A DNA stretch of 64,000 nt, taken from positions 26,987,741 through 27,051,740 of the forward strand of contig CM019216.1 of the NCBI GenBank assembly GCA_009741485.1. Reading direction: 5' to 3'. The notes beneath the pieces were generated by a model. That model made no database searches. It worked only from the letters and a program-made list of their open reading frames with translations, and was not told where the DNA came from. Positions 39,701-53,596 of the stretch are shown one piece after another; position 1 is the stretch's first letter, and each line of letters starts with the position of its first letter. This stretch comes from Malurus cyaneus samueli (Eukaryota > Chordata > Aves > Passeriformes > Maluridae). The position numbers and the translations under genes were made by a program.

Positions 39701-40029
39701 CTTATCCTCTCACACAGCCACCATTCTTCCACCAGACCTCTTCTCTGGTTGCCCACATTCTTGCCCTCATGAGGATATGACCTTTTACCATAACTGCTCA
39801 TGCCATTCATTATTTATTAAGGGCCTCGCTGTTTTTCTACATTTCATGCCTAAAACACCCCATCTCTCAACTCTTAATAAAGTTTTTAGTAAGGACAATG
39901 AAAGCAGTAAGGGCAGAGCTCTTCTCTGGTGAGTCAGGAAGGTGTGGCAGATGGTGCACTAATGTGTTAATTAAATGGCTGCTTTGCCCGTGATTTTCCT
40001 GTTGCTCACCTCCTGCTGCTAAAAACTGA
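27786..40029. other. intergenic, 12 kb without recognised gene
   Basis: Mostly AT-rich. Notable contents are a GC-richer patch with a 184-codon open frame at 28440-29040, A-rich strings near 31725-31775, 32615-32670 and 33695-33710, and a strong inverted repeat at 35810-35837. I could not identify exons, full transposons or RNA genes. Old diverged repeats could be present below what I can recognise by eye. Confidence 0.6.
35810..35837. repeat. perfect inverted repeat, 13-bp arms, 2-nt loop
   Basis: The left arm GTTTTGATCAGTT (35810-35822) is followed by TG and then by its exact reverse complement (35825-35837). It could form a tight hairpin or cruciform. It contains two TGATCA sites. No transposon ends or repeat family are recognisable around it. 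Confidence 0.9.
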
Positions 40030-41160
40030 GAAACAATGGAAGGGGTTAATGAGACAGAAACTCATCCAGGTGGCCAAAACTTCACTGCAGGTCCTGAGCA
40101 CTGAGTGCCATCTCGACAGTCAGCAGCAAAGGGATGAAAGTGACTGCTGTCATCGCATGGCACCTGCACTACAGAACACTGCAGCCTGCTGCAGGACTCA
40201 CGTGTCCTTGCAAAATTTATACAACAGAGACAGGCTGAGGGCAGCACGCTGTCAGGGGATGAGGAAAAGGCAGAGGTACTTAATGCCTTCTTTGCCTCAG
40301 TCCTTAATACCAAAATCAGTTATGCCCAGGATATTCAGCTCCCAGAGCTGGAAGATAGGGATGGGAAGATGAGTGAAGGGTTCATAATCCAGGACAAAAT
40401 TATTAGTTACTGGGTGTGCCAGTTGGACCCCCACATGTCTATGGGTTCAGATAGGATTCACCTGGGAGTGATGAACAAGCTGGCAAAAGAGCCAAGCTAC
40501 TTGCAAGCATTTAACAGCAGTCCTGGTTAACCAGAGAAATCTCAATTTACTGGAAATTAGCAGATATAACACCACGCACAAGAAGGGTTGGAAATATGAT
40601 CCAGGGTATTGTCAGCCTGGCCTCAGTACCAGGGAAGGCCATGGAGCAGATCATCCTGAGTGCCAACACAACATGTGCAGGACAACCAGGGGATCATGCC
40701 CGGCCCCTCACTCCAAAAAGGACATTGAACTGTTGGAGTAAATCCAGGGAAGTATCTGTCTGCATCCTGTGAGAAGCAGCTGAGAGAGCTGGGGGTGTTT
40801 AGCCTGGAGAAGAGGAGACTCAGGGGAAACCTCAACCCTTTCTACAACTCCTGAGGGGGTTGTGGTGAGGTGAGAATCCGTCTCTTCTACCATGTCTCAA
40901 GTGAAAGGATGAGAAAAAATTGCCTTAAGTTTTTTTCTAATATCAAATCTGAACCAGGAGAGATTTGAAAGAGTGATTAGGCATTGGAATAAGTTGCTGA
41001 GGGAGGTGGTGGAACCACCAGAAGTGCCCAAGAGGTGTCTGGATGTGGCACTTGGAGATATGGTTTAGGAGTGATTATGGTTGTGCTGGGTTGATGGTTG
41101 AACTGGATGATATTGAAGGTCTCTTTCAGTCTTGATGATTTCTGTGATTCTGTGGTTCTG
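40030..41160 (+). mobile_element. CR1 LINE, internally deleted, with 3' end
   Basis: The 5' part reads through the region before the reverse transcriptase: GAGGAAAAGGCAGAGGTACT encodes EEKAEV, followed by LNAFFASVLNTK. A decayed SMGSDRIHLGVMNKLAKE motif follows (family form: SMGPDGIHPRVLKELA). Stops come soon after. The sequence then jumps, without the catalytic core, to 3' CR1 sequence from about 40690 (cggcccctcactcc, cagctgagagagctggggg). It ends gttgaactggatgatattga with a ctgtgattctgtggttctg octamer-type tail. The large internal deletion and the stops make it dead. The 5' limit is approximate. Confidence 0.9.
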
Positions 41161-42536
41161 TTCTGTTGAAGGAGAAATATTGCCAAACTGACATAGCCAA
41201 ATACACCAAAGTGGGGAAATTATAGCATTGCCACAGCTGAAAGAAGAGGGACAAAACCAGTATTCCACAAAGTAGTTATCCCCACTGCTTCCCACCTTTT
41301 CCTAAGATACAAAAGGAACTGTCCCAGATTAAGTGCTTACACAATCTAGTTCTTTCCTATCTTCCACAGTTTTCATACATTCACTTTTTCAGGGGCAGCA
41401 ATTATCCACAGGTAGCCTCAGCTTCCACCTTTCCAAGCAGAAATACTTGCACCTCCAGCAGCTGTTTTCACCAGACAACAGGGAAACTTAAGAGATAATT
41501 TTATCTCCTTTACTGTGTCCTCACTAAAACCTTACTCTGTCTCATACGAGTCCCATGGTGGGTGTTCTGCCATCAATTTATGCTCAACATGTGTGATGCA
41601 AAGCTGACTTTATTTCAATCCTATTTTTTTCCACAAAGGAGAACCCACTCCTTTTCCAATGCTATGATGCCTACAGAAATTCATAGTATCCTCTGGTACC
41701 CTGAGAGTCCTGCTTATTCTTCTGACCAACATCATTTTGCTGCTTTTGTGTTTATACCCATCTGCTTTCTATTTCCTTATGCTTACACTGAACACAGGCT
41801 GGAGCAGGAATTATTTCTTTGTTCTGCATTTAAACAATGCACAGAGTTGAAGTAGATCCTCTGGTTAATGACTGCAGCTCCCAGATGCAATGGCAATATA
41901 AATAAATTAAACAATGTTAATAACCTTAGTCACTTCATTCTAGAAGTTGAACAATATCCAGAGACCATACACTACCTCTGTGTTATTTCTGGGGATATTT
42001 ACAGGGGTAAATACGCAGAATGTTAACAACCTGTGTGCAAACCAGCAAGTACCCAGACTGAAACAATACTTGCAAGCATAGTAAAGTGAATCTCTGGTAG
42101 ATTCAATAATGACAACACTTGGCAGGTCATCAGTCATAGCAAACAATTCCACAAAAACCTTGATATGTATCCTTGCTCCACAAACAGCCCCCTGATTTTG
42201 ATTTTAATCTATATCCACCCACTTTGTGTTTCATAAGCAGCCACACTGGGGCCAAAGCTATATGCTTCACTATATAATGTAAGTGAAAGTCTGCCTGGGG
42301 TCACTAGGAAGCAGGCCAAGATTATACTAGTTACTTACAGAAGCTGATGGATGTCTGGGTAATTTTGAAAATCTCCCTAATCTTCTATCTATCTCTTCTG
42401 GCCCCTAAATTCCTTGGGAAATATTACTAATTATCTTTGTTGGCTTTGAGAAAATGACTCAGTATTTGTATTTGGAAAGAATTTTTAAAGATATTAGGGT
42501 ACAGAAGGGCAGAATATAATGGATAAATCCAATATT
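41161..42536. other. intergenic spacer
   Basis: AT-rich. A 97-codon open frame at 41562-41855 has no family resemblance. No recognisable repeat. Confidence 0.6.
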
Positions 42537-42760
42537 AAGAAACTGGAGAGGGTCCAGTATAGGGCTGCAGAGAGAGTCGAAGGCTGAGAGCAGGTGGCCA
42601 ACAAGGACAGGTGGAAGGAGTTGGAGTGGTTTAATCTGACAGAAAAAGGGGCAAGAGGGGACTTAACCACCTGCCTATCACTCCTTGAAATAATTACAGA
42701 AGGTGTGGAGCTAAAGTTATAGGAAGATTGGCAACCACCACAAGGTATGGTTTAGGAAGT
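42537..42760 (+). mobile_element. CR1 LINE fragment, old
   Basis: It contains ctggagagggtccagtatag, gctgcagagagagtcgaagg and gagttggagtggtttaatct, then a decayed ggacttaaccacctgcctat. This is the familiar CR1 order downstream of the reverse transcriptase. It lacks the 3' terminus and is more diverged than the 44-kb copy. Confidence 0.8.
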
Positions 42761-44494
42761 TCAAATTAAATAACAGATGGGGAAAAAGGAAAAAAAAAAG
42801 TCATGAATAGGTCAATTCAGCGTTGATTCTAATTGTCTAGAGAGATTATGGCCTCTCTGTGCTTGCAGGTTTTTGGGACTTGGTTGGACAAAGCCATGGC
42901 AAGCCTGTTCTGGTACAAGTCCTGTTTCAGAGAGGAGTATAAACTCAAGGCTTTTGGAGGTCACTTCCAAACAACACTTCTGGGCTCTGCAATACTGTGG
43001 TGTGATTTTTTTACAGCACTAGGACAGTGGATATTTTAGAAATGCCAATGTCTTTAAAAGGCATCTTTGTACCTTAGCTGATCATCTGTAAAATGAATAC
43101 CATACCTCCCTAATTTCCAAGGGGACTAGTTAGGGGATAGTTCCCAAGGGAACCATCTGGATGAAGGAATTAATTATGTGAAGCTGCCATCTATGACAGT
43201 TAAGAATGTCAGAATAAATGAAAAAAAAAACTTAAATGAAAATGTGTGACAAAGCCTCCACTGGTCTAAATTGCTGCAACTCCAGTGACTGAAGCAATAT
43301 CACACTAATTTACTCCAGCTGAGCTACAACCCCATGTTGTTTATTCACCCAAATGAGCAATTCTTAAGTCGAATGCTGCTCATATGAATTATTAAAGTCA
43401 GGAAGATTTGCATGCAAAGTATTGGCTGTCTGAAAAGCAATGTTTGCCTCAATTTAGTATCATGATTGGGGAAACTTTAGAGATTTGTGAAGGACTCCAG
43501 AAGAGCTATGTTTAAAGGACTATTCTTACTGAAGGCTAGTTATGGTAACAGACTGCTAAGGACCAAATGCCTTTCAAGAAGAGAGACCATTTCTCACATT
43601 CTGTTAGAAATATCGTAAAAATTAGTACCTGAAAATTCTAAGCTGTTATGTTCCTTCAAAACCATTTCTATTTCAAAACTGCAATCTCTTATGCAAATCT
43701 GAAGGACAAATAAACAACCCTTACTGTGCTTAATTGGCCTCTGTGTTTGTCAGAAAAAAAACTTTGCACAGTCAAGCAAGGCACCATAAATTGAAATTAT
43801 TTTCAAACACACTTTCCAGGAGACTGAAGAAAAGTTAATAAAAAGGTCAAGACTACAGTCATCAAAGTAGTGGAATCAGTGCTTGAGGAGAGAGCTACCA
43901 TTCACAGGGAATGGAAGTATGCCAGATAAAGAAGCTGCTGCCCAGACTTCTTCAACCCTCCCATAAGAAGAGGGCTAATTTCTTAAGGAGCCATTAGAGA
44001 ATTATGCTGTCTCCTTGAAAATGGGGCATCACTCAAGAAATCACTTACAAGGAAAGAGGAAATCTTTTCTGAGAAGCCAGGTCAACTTTACAGATAGTCT
44101 GGTGGAGAGATTGAATGTGATAAGCACTATAAAAGGGCTCAGATTAAATTAAATGACTCTTTATTACTATAGAAAGCCAGCTGAGCTTTGAAGAAAAAGC
44201 AGGTGATTAATTTAATAGGGTAAAAGATACTGCTAGGACTGGTCACTAATTAATTAAATTGGAGACCAGTGCTCAGGTAGAAGAGTGAGCAAAATCCAAT
44301 AGAGTTAAGAGCATGTACCAGTGAATTAGCCACTGGCAGTTTGAACAAACGTCCATACTGTCACACCTAAACCCCATTTACCAGATAATCTTTGAATGCT
44401 GGTACAGCCCAAGAAATGGGAGGTGACAGTGCTTCTATCCATAAGAAACTGTCATTTGGAAGCCCCTGACGAAAATGCTAGAAAAAGAGGCTCT
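42761..44494. other. intergenic spacer
   Basis: AT-rich; no gene or mobile element recognised. A short A run lies near 43224. Open frames are short and look like chance. Confidence 0.6.
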
Positions 44495-45477
44495 TCTTTA
44501 ACTTGGCAGCCAGTCACTGGTGGTGTCCAGCAGGGATCAGTGTGGGGCCTAGTCCTGTTTAATGTCTCTATTTATGATCTGGATGGGGAGATTGAGTCTA
44601 CTATTAGCAAATTTGCAGATAACACCAAGCAGGGGGAGAGTGTTCATCTGCTGGAGGGTAGGAGCGCTCTGCAGAGGGACCTGGACAGGCTGGAGCCATG
44701 GGCCCAATCCAACAATATGAGGTTCAACAAGTGCCGGGTCCTGCACTTTGGCCACAACAAAGCCCTGAGGCACTGCAGACTGGGGACAGAGGGCTGGACT
44801 GAGGTCAGGCAGAAAGGGACCTGGGAGTGCTGGGTGACAGAGGCTGAACATGAGCCAGCTGTGCCCAGGTGGCCAAGAAGGACAATGGCATCTGGACTGG
44901 ATCAGCAATAGTGTGGCCAGCAGGACCTGGGCAGGGATTGTCCCTCTGTAATCGACACCAGTGAGGATGCACCGTGAGTTCTGAGTATGACTCTGGGGCC
45001 CCCAGTTTAGGAAGGACACTGAGGGGCAGAAGCAAGTCCAAAGAAGGGCAATGGAGCTGGTTAAGGGTCTGGAACACAAATCCTGGGAGTAGCATCTGAG
45101 GGATCAGGGGGTGTTTACCCTGGAGAAAAGGAGGCTCAAGAGAGACCCCATCACTCTCTACAATCACCTGAACAGAGGCTGTAACCTGGCGGGGTCGGTC
45201 TCTTCTCACAGGCAGTGACAGGACAAAAGGACACAGTCTTAAACTGCCACAGGGGAGGTGTAGGATGGACATTAGGAACAAGTTCTTCACAGGAAGGGTG
45301 ATTGGGCATTGGAATGGGCTGGCCAGGGAGGTGGTGGAGTCACCATCCCTGGAGCTGTTTAAGTAAAGACTTAAATGTGGCACTCAGTGCCATGGTCTAG
45401 GTGACAAGGTGGTGTTAGGTCATAGGTCCATGATCTCAAAGGTCTTTTCCAACCTAGTTGATTGTGTGATGCTCTGA
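44495..45477 (+). mobile_element. CR1 LINE, RT C-terminal half through 3' end
   Basis: An open frame of 171 codons (44396-44911) covers CR1 reverse transcriptase sequence: WQPVTGGVQQGSVWGLVLFN, then SKFADNTKQG, LQRDLDRLEPWAQ and MRFNKCRVLHFGHNK. The catalytic box FADD reads FADN (TTT GCA GAT AAC, 44612-44623), so the second aspartate is lost. The 3' region follows and ends aaggtcttttccaacctagt with a worn tail. The long frame suggests it is among the younger copies here, but it is 5'-truncated and catalytically dead. Long open frames on the opposite strand are its shadows. Confidence 0.95.
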
Positions 45478-48400
45478 ATTATAATGAAATATGTTCACAG
45501 CATAAGAAATACGGAATAATAGTAACGTTAATGAAGACAAAAGAATGCACAAACAAAAACCTCTGTGTTAGTTATAACTCTTCTTCATAGCAGACTGTCT
45601 AAGGCAAGATAGCCTGACTCTTTTCAGGCTACACAACTCGGTCCTCTAAGCACCTCAGCAACAAGGAAGAGGGAAAAAGAGAGGGGAGAGCAAGCAGAGC
45701 ATGACTGTGCTGCTGAACTGACAGCTTCCCCCAGAGCACTGTGAACGTTTCTACAGCGGCAGCTACACCCAGCATCACGTTCACCTTGCCCCTGTAAACC
45801 AGAGCTGGCACCAAAGCACAGCTACTCTGGGTACAGTCCAGTGAAAACTCCTGCATCCAGGTGGGATTGCAGCTTCCAGCCCATGTCTGACCCAACTGAA
45901 CAGCAAACTGACTGCAGCAGTGTCTGCCACATGCTTATGAATATACTCGGTATAACTGATTGCTCTTTCTTCCTTCAATATATTACCTCTTCCTCTGAGT
46001 TTTCATAATTTTCCCTTCACAAATTAACAAAATAACATCCTCAGAAGATTTGACTGTGGTCAGCAAATAAACTGGTGTGGTTGGACTGCAATAGAAGCTC
46101 TTTACCAGAAGATATCATGACTGAAGAACCAAGGCTACATACTGTGTGCAGAGAGTGAGGCAAATGTCCCCGGAAAAGCAGCATGCAATTATGTGTTTGA
46201 AGGCTATCTTAATGTAATTCTGATAGAGGTATTTTGGTATTTCCAAAAATTTTGAAAGCTTGATTTTACAGCCTTGAAAATATTTTTGTAATATATTTTT
46301 TCTGTCATGTGAGCCAAGAGGAAAACTATTATGTAGTAGAAATTACACCAGCCTGAAGTGGACAACTGATTGTAGTATCCAGTTAGCATAACTTCAGATT
46401 TTGTCTATACTGATAAATAGAATAGGCATTGATCCTACAAGTTCTTGATCTATACTTCATGCCCATAAATCATTAAAACTGCCTCTGTCTTGTTTTCTTT
46501 AGGGCCAGCCAGCCTAGGAACTAGCTGTTTAAGAGTATAGGATTAGCCAGTTAGCTCTTCTGGAGCTGGCTCCACCTGGATAACATTATTCCTCCCCTTT
46601 CTCCTCTTTACTCCAGGTCCATTAGGTTTCCCAATCCAGTCTCCCAGCTCAATTTCCCCTGTTACCTCCACCTCAGTCCCCAGCTTTCCCCAGTGTCAAT
46701 GTCCCAGCTGATGACAGCTGACACAATGCAAGGCTGGAGGGGCTGCAGAATGTGCTGAGAGCCGCAAGCACAAGGTGAAAACTCTCGGGGCCCCGTCAGG
46801 AATGCTGCCCACAGCTGACAACACAACCTTCACCATACACCAGCCCACAGGATTTTCATGCACCAGACACCAACACTCTTAAAGCAGCTCCTTTGGAAAC
46901 TGCAGTGTTATCTGCTGCATAAAACCACAAATAAACAAACATTTACAAACCTGAGAGTGCTCGGTCCTTGACAACACTAGTTTTCAAGCAAAAATGGGGA
47001 AAATTCCAGACTACATAGCAAAGTCATTATGCAGGTCTGCTGCTATATTGAGAACATGCTCCCTATTTGCACTGAAGATGCTTTCATTAGCAAATTAACA
47101 ATTAGAACAGTTAGAGGGGTGAAAGGTGCACAGAGCTGCACTTGCTCTGCTGTGGAAGGCATGTTCACATGTGCTCTCATGTAAGTATTACTGTAGATGT
47201 ACACAGGCTGATTAAAATTTCATCCATTATAATTGGAAAGAAATGTAAAAATACAAGAGCATTTAATTGTGTCTCTCGGTTTTTAACCCAGAGTGGGAAG
47301 GAGAGATGTGTCCCTATCTACCTGTTTCACAACGTATTAAAGATTTCTTGCCAGGTTTTTTGATAAATGTTACTTAATTTATGAAACTTAGAAAGCTTAG
47401 AAAATGGATGAACAGTAAAATAAGAATTATATTTCATGAACAATTTAGTTCAACCATTTTAGGCTACTGGGATACCACTGTCATTTTTTTTGGATGTAGG
47501 AATTCCTTTCAGTTCTGTTCTCAGGTTATCAGAGGCTCTGGTAACAGATACAACATTTCTCTGAGTTCAGGAGAGAAACATCTCTATCTACTTGTACAGG
47601 GGACTGATATGACAAGGAGAGGTTGAGTGTCACAGTGGGGACAAAAAGGAATTACTACATAAAACTGTGTATCTATAAATGTAATTTCCAATAAAGACTA
47701 GGGTTATGTGGAGTGCTGTCTTCATCTCAGGGGGATTCACAGGAATAAGTAAGACACCAGCATTGTAAATGCCTCTTTTGGCAACTGCAATAGGTACTGT
47801 AGCTCTGGCAGTAACTCACATGAAGTTTTTAAGTTAAAAGTCACTTTTATTGGCAGATGGAGACAGGCCAGAAAAGCCGTATTTCCTTTCTCTCTCTCCA
47901 GAAAGCACTGAGGGATCTTTAAATTTCCACTTGAATAACCACCAGAAATGGGCACAAGCCTACTTCTGGCTCTTTTTCTCATGTCTTTTTTAAGTAGGTC
48001 ATTTTCTCATGTCGTTTGAAAACTGTTATCTGAAGCACGTCCCAATAACACAGTTGATGCCAATTATGCATTCTCTGCCCTCTCCTCAGAAATCCTTTGC
48101 ATGTAGGGATTTGTTCTGAGGTGGATAATACACGGTGCCCTTAACGCCCAGAGACACAGCAGCGGTCTGTACACTGCTGAGCATTATATTTCACTCTATT
48201 CAAGACCTCCTTCTTCAGCTGAAGCACCATCTGGGCCACCCACCATATCTGGATTTAAGAGCTCCCTCAAGACCAAGAACAGAACATTTCTAACAAGGAG
48301 GCGACAGCTGAGTTTAAAAAAAAAAACCAACAACAACCAAATTTAAAAAAATAACCAAACACCTACACAAATTCTTTCAAATTTATTTGTCTTAAAGATT

Positions 48401-51400
48401 TGTGAGATGCAAACACAGTGTGTGCAACAGAAATGACAATTCTTGACACTGACACAGCCCAAAGAGCTGGAGAGTGTCAGACCAACACACACAGCAACCT
48501 CAGGCTGCAGCAGATTTAGACTGGCTTTCAAAGCGAAGGGCACTGTATTGGGCACTTAAATTAGCATAGCAGGGGGGAAAGAAAATACAGGACCAGAAAA
48601 GGGAAGGATATTCTATTCCCTCATCTGTTCAAAACCAACTGAAAAGCAATAAACTCTGAAATAAACCATTTTAGCTAGCATGGGATGACAGCTGCCACCC
48701 TTCAAAAATTGGTGACTGCTAGGTAAAATGACCACAGTCGTTATGTCACACAAGCTGGTTTTAAGTTCAAGAACAGAAGTTATCCCACAGCACATCATCA
48801 ATCTCAATGATACAAGCAGTGAAACCATCCCCAGAAGCAGCACACACAAGCAGGAACCAGCCAGGCTTGACACACTGAGCTGCCTGCAAGCAGCAGACAT
48901 TGGTTCCGCAGCAGTGCCTATCCTGCTCCTGCTATCCCAGAATTTAATACCAGCCACCAGTGCACAGGGTGACACAAGCAATTCTGGTCAAGTCTGAAGC
49001 TTTTACTCCCTTGATTTCTCAGAAGAGTTAGGCAGGCAACACAGACTCCCAGGTTGCCAAATTTTGGAGAACTGGCAGCATTAAAGCAGTAGATATAAAA
49101 ATGATTCATTCTTCTAGCAGATTTTGTTCAAAGCAACCTATAAGAAGACTTCATCCACTCAACAGTGGGTTACCAAGTTCACTTGCAAACCTGAGGAAGG
49201 GCACCTTTTAAAGGATGTCCACTAGAGCAAAGCAGTGCAGTGTCTCCCTGCAGGAGCTGATAAGCATCCATGCTGCTATAGACACCTCTGCTGGTGCCCT
49301 GCAATCTGTCATCTTGGACACATTGTCCTGTGGCCACATCTGTTTTTCACCCCTCTGCTAGCTGCTTTCCTGCAAGCTGTGTAACCACAGCACTGAGTTC
49401 TGCTATGCAATGCTGACACAACCTTAGAACCTCTGAGCTCAGAACAAGAAGGGCAAGCAGGGATCAGGATATGGAGCTTGGCTTAGCCTTTGGAGAAGGC
49501 TCTAGGCCTGATGCTGATAACACGTGTTGCTGAACACACACATCACAGTGCTCCGCATCAATGAGAAGCTCCTGAATACTGATGTCAAATATATTGTATT
49601 ACCACAAGTGACATTGAGCAAATAACACAGGATGCCTTTAGACAACCTGCTGATCTCAACCCAGATGGTTCCGGCTGTCAGGCACAGCTAAAAGCTTTAA
49701 TCACACACAGAAACATCATGGCCAAAGTGTAGCAAGAGAGAATACTGAGAGAGGGTAAAAATGGGCTATGGCATCCGAATATTATACCCAACACATCACA
49801 GAAGAGAAAGAAAACTCAGTTAGGGATCTGCTGTTTAACATAATTAAGTTGGATTAACCAGCATACCAATTGATAGATGATTTCCTGTTTCTCCAGACTG
49901 GTACTACATGTGTCTTCACCACATTCAGTGTGAAGAGTATTCAGTAATATCTGTTCATATTTCAAAAAATTCTTTAGAAAGCATTGCTAAGCCACATGCA
50001 TACTGAGATAAATAATAGAACTTGGCATTGACCTAGTGGTATTTAGTGGCTTTGAACAGAAAGCACCTTTTTTTCACTTTCACATATTTATGCAGCAGCT
50101 AATAACACATGAATGTAAAGACACTCGGTATTCTCTCTCAAACAGAAAGAAACATGTAAATTTTTATCAGTACCTAAATAATAAATCATGTCAAAATACT
50201 ACATCAATTTCAGTTCCGGAAATTATGACAAATGTGACTTAAAATGTCTCCCCCTTGTAGTACAAAATGGATTGCTATAATTAATCATCTGAAATCAAAT
50301 ACATAATTTGTACACTTCTTGAAGTCACACAATCCTACATAGCTCTTTTTTGATCGTTTCCCAAATGATTATTAGCCCATTTTGAATAAATGCCCTTCTT
50401 TTGATGGAGTAAGCACATTCTACTCCTGAGGTGATCATTTTTCAGGGGAAAAGAGTGAAGCTATTGCTGTGTGTTGTGCTCTTGCATATCCAAAGATACA
50501 GGATGCATCTATCAGTGCAGGCACAGCAGCTCACATTCTGTATTCAGATGCAGTGGTGTAAATCTGGCACCACCATTAAAGCACACATAGTTATGGATTG
50601 ACATTAGAGTAAGCAGAATTTGGGCACAGTGCATATTCTTTTTATTTAAAATCCTAAAGCATTTTGAAAGCACTCAGGTAAGAAGCACTAAAAGAAATGC
50701 AAAGTATATGAACAGTTATTGATATGCACACTTTCATACATAGAAAGTCTGAGTATAAACTGCAAAGGACTATGGAAAGAGAATACTGGATCCTGTGAGA
50801 GAAAATGGCACAAGTCAGTTCAAATGCTGGGGAATGAAAACATTCTTTGTAGTCCCACACCTGCTGTAACACACACCTGGCCCAGCTCAGACACCCTCAG
50901 TGTCTGTGTACATCCAAACTGGAGCTGAAAATCTGGTATTCAGGTACCAATTTAAACCGTATGATGACTGACTTGTCATCTCAAAGGTGCACACACTGAT
51001 ATGGCCTCTGTTTTCATGTTTATTCAAACTGTATGAATATTCAAGCACATCAAATTTGCAGAGCATGGAGGAACAGTCCCTACAGTGTCTTACTGCTGCT
51101 GTGCTCTTCCCATCCTGAGCAGTGGAGAGGGACTCAGGTCACTAAAGCTTGTCCAGCTAATGGTCCCCAGCTCCCTCTGGATCCCACAGGGGGGTGAGAG
51201 CGAACAAGTGCAGGGATCACTGCATTGAGGGCTGTGCAAATGCACATACCCAAATCTTTCTATTCATGTCACTTCACATTTACCACAGAGAATTAGTTCT
51301 AATCATTGTTTAGGGTTAAATATTAACCATGTTTTTTGGCCAGAGAACCTGTTTGAATGGAGTCCTAACAATATTTTTTTTTTAAATCTTGTTTTTTCCC

Positions 51401-53572
51401 TTCAGTTTTTTTTTTGTACATTCTGCTATTTCTTTTCTTGTGTAGTATTACACCACCCCTCCTATCATGAAATTCATCCCACCCTCTCCTATCAATAATT
51501 TTGGGCTTTTGTCATACTTTTTTTTCCAGCTAGGGTGACTCCATCACTCATGTGCAGATCCCTTATCAATTTGGATGACTCCAGCAGTCCCTTCAGCTCC
51601 ACGTGTCATGTTGCTAAGCGACATGCTTTTTGGCAGGGCTTTTTAGTATTGTTATTGTTGTTGTTATTATTACTAGGAAAGGTAAACTTTTTTTGTTATA
51701 TTCCAACCACTTTAAACACACTTTCATTACATAATTCGCTTCAGTTCAAAACACAGGAAAATGTTGTTCAAGGGAGTGAAGGAGCAAAGCAAATGAATCC
51801 TGCTGTGGTACAGAGATAATGTGAAATTTTTCTGCATGGGTATTGCCACACAAAAAAAAAAATTGACAGGTATAACAACACAGCCTTATGTTTTGTCATT
51901 TGGAAAGCCCTGCACACAGAACCTCATCCTGATACTAAGTCTTCACATTCTTTGCCAAGTGATTGGAGGGAGAAGAAAATTAAAATTAGCCTTAGAAGCT
52001 AAGGAAACAGCGGGAATATTAATGCTCTAATTAAAAGAAAGGAATCTCGTATACCCAGTGAAGCCTCTTTATAGACCAGGTCCTTGAAAAGAAGTTGCAA
52101 CAGATGGGTACTAAAGAGATTTATTTTTTATTGTTATTATTTATTTTCCTAATATTATTAGATCAAAGCAGTTAACTCCATTTGTAAAAAGGTAATTTTA
52201 CTATAAGCTGTTATTTATATTGGGAAAAGCTAACAAGACAAAGACTTGTGAACTAGGAATCTGATTTTAAATCTTGGTCTTCAGAGTCTTTCTCTGCAAC
52301 CTTAGGTAAGTAATTTATCCCCTGTTTTCGATTCTCCTGATCTAAACTTTAGATATTGCCTTCCTAGTTCTTAGGATTCACCATAGCAGAGCAAACCAGC
52401 ACTTCCAAAAATACAGAGATCTTAGAGTGGAAGGTGCTACATAAATATAAACTGATATTTTAAAAGAATAGTAGTTCTTACAGGAATATTTTCTGACTCA
52501 TACAAGGCGCTTTTGCTCCCCACTTGACAGATTATTTTTGGTACTATTTCAGCCCTCCCCCAGGTGCATGACTGAAATATTCAAAGTACGTACATGGATT
52601 TTATGTTTATGAGAGATGCTGGTTTGAAAGGTATGAAGATGGAAGCAATCTAACCACAGAGGAGATCCAAAATTAGAGTTAAAAAGGCACGAAGCAAGTG
52701 ATTATGCCTAACAGACAATGCTGCTCCTAATCACACCAGAGTATTTTTCCCCCCATGTTTGTATAATTATCTCTCTTAATCCAGACATTTAGACACTTGC
52801 CTCATTCAAAGGTAGGTCTTATGCATCTCTAAGGGGCTGTTTCTCTGCTTAGATTTAGGCATGTAAGAAGGAGGAAGGATGAAGAAGATTACAGTCTGTC
52901 AAACAGGATTTATTTCGTCTATGAATAAAATACATTTCAACAAACACTAAAGGAATCCCCTTGCTCCAAAAAAGCTAGAGGACCAGGAAAAAAGAGCAAT
53001 CACAAGTGACGCAGAAAATTTGTTTATATTCTGGGCTTCACTCCTCCCAAAATTGGTTTTTTGAGGCTTAACAAAATTAAATTTAACAATCAGCAGGAAA
53101 GTGAGCCAAAAAAAGAGGTTCAATATTTAGCAAATAAATTTATTCAGTTCAGTAGGGTCTTATGACATTCACCAGAAGCACAAGGGAAAAGGAATTAAGA
53201 CAAAGCATTTTCATTCCTTTGGGTTTAAGAATATTATCAGAAATCTACCTAGTTTCAAACACAGAAGTCCCAAAGGATTAGAAAATGGAATCTTTGAAAA
53301 CAGGAGGGTGTAGGATGTGTGGGAAGAGGGGATAAGGGAAGGATCCAGAGAATTACAGAGCAACAATTGACTTCAATTCCCAGAAAGATTCTGGAACAAA
53401 CCCTTAAACAATCAATTCAAAAGGAGCAGAAGACAGAAAGATGATAAAAGACAGCTCACTTGAGTGTGTTAAGAACTGATGATGTCAAACCAATCTAATG
53501 TCCTTGTCTGCCAATATAATTGGCATAATGGATTAAAGGCAAGCAGTAGATATAATATATCTTGCTTTAACA
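45478..53572. other. intergenic, no gene recognised
   Basis: AT-rich, with GC-richer islands at about 46560-46880 and 48150-49480. Simple repeats include A-rich strings near 48316-48356 and T-rich TTG/TTA units near 51650-51680. A minus-strand open frame of 122 codons (48613-48981) is not recognisable. I see no exon with credible flanking splice sites. Confidence 0.6.
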
Positions 53573-53596
53573 AGAATGTGTCTTAAGACACATTCT
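53573..53596. repeat. 24-bp perfect palindrome
   Basis: AGAATGTGTCTT is immediately followed by its exact reverse complement, with no spacer. By base composition alone, such a palindrome is rarely expected in 64 kb. It could form a hairpin in RNA or a cruciform in DNA, or be a dimeric protein site. No surrounding element is recognised. Confidence 0.92.

Noticed and set aside
44549..45383. Minus-strand open frames of 176 and 192 codons
   Set aside because: They are the antisense of the + strand CR1 copy, whose reverse transcriptase frame is recognisable.
48613..48981. 122-codon minus-strand frame
   Set aside because: Composition looks like random translation, with no motif or splice evidence.
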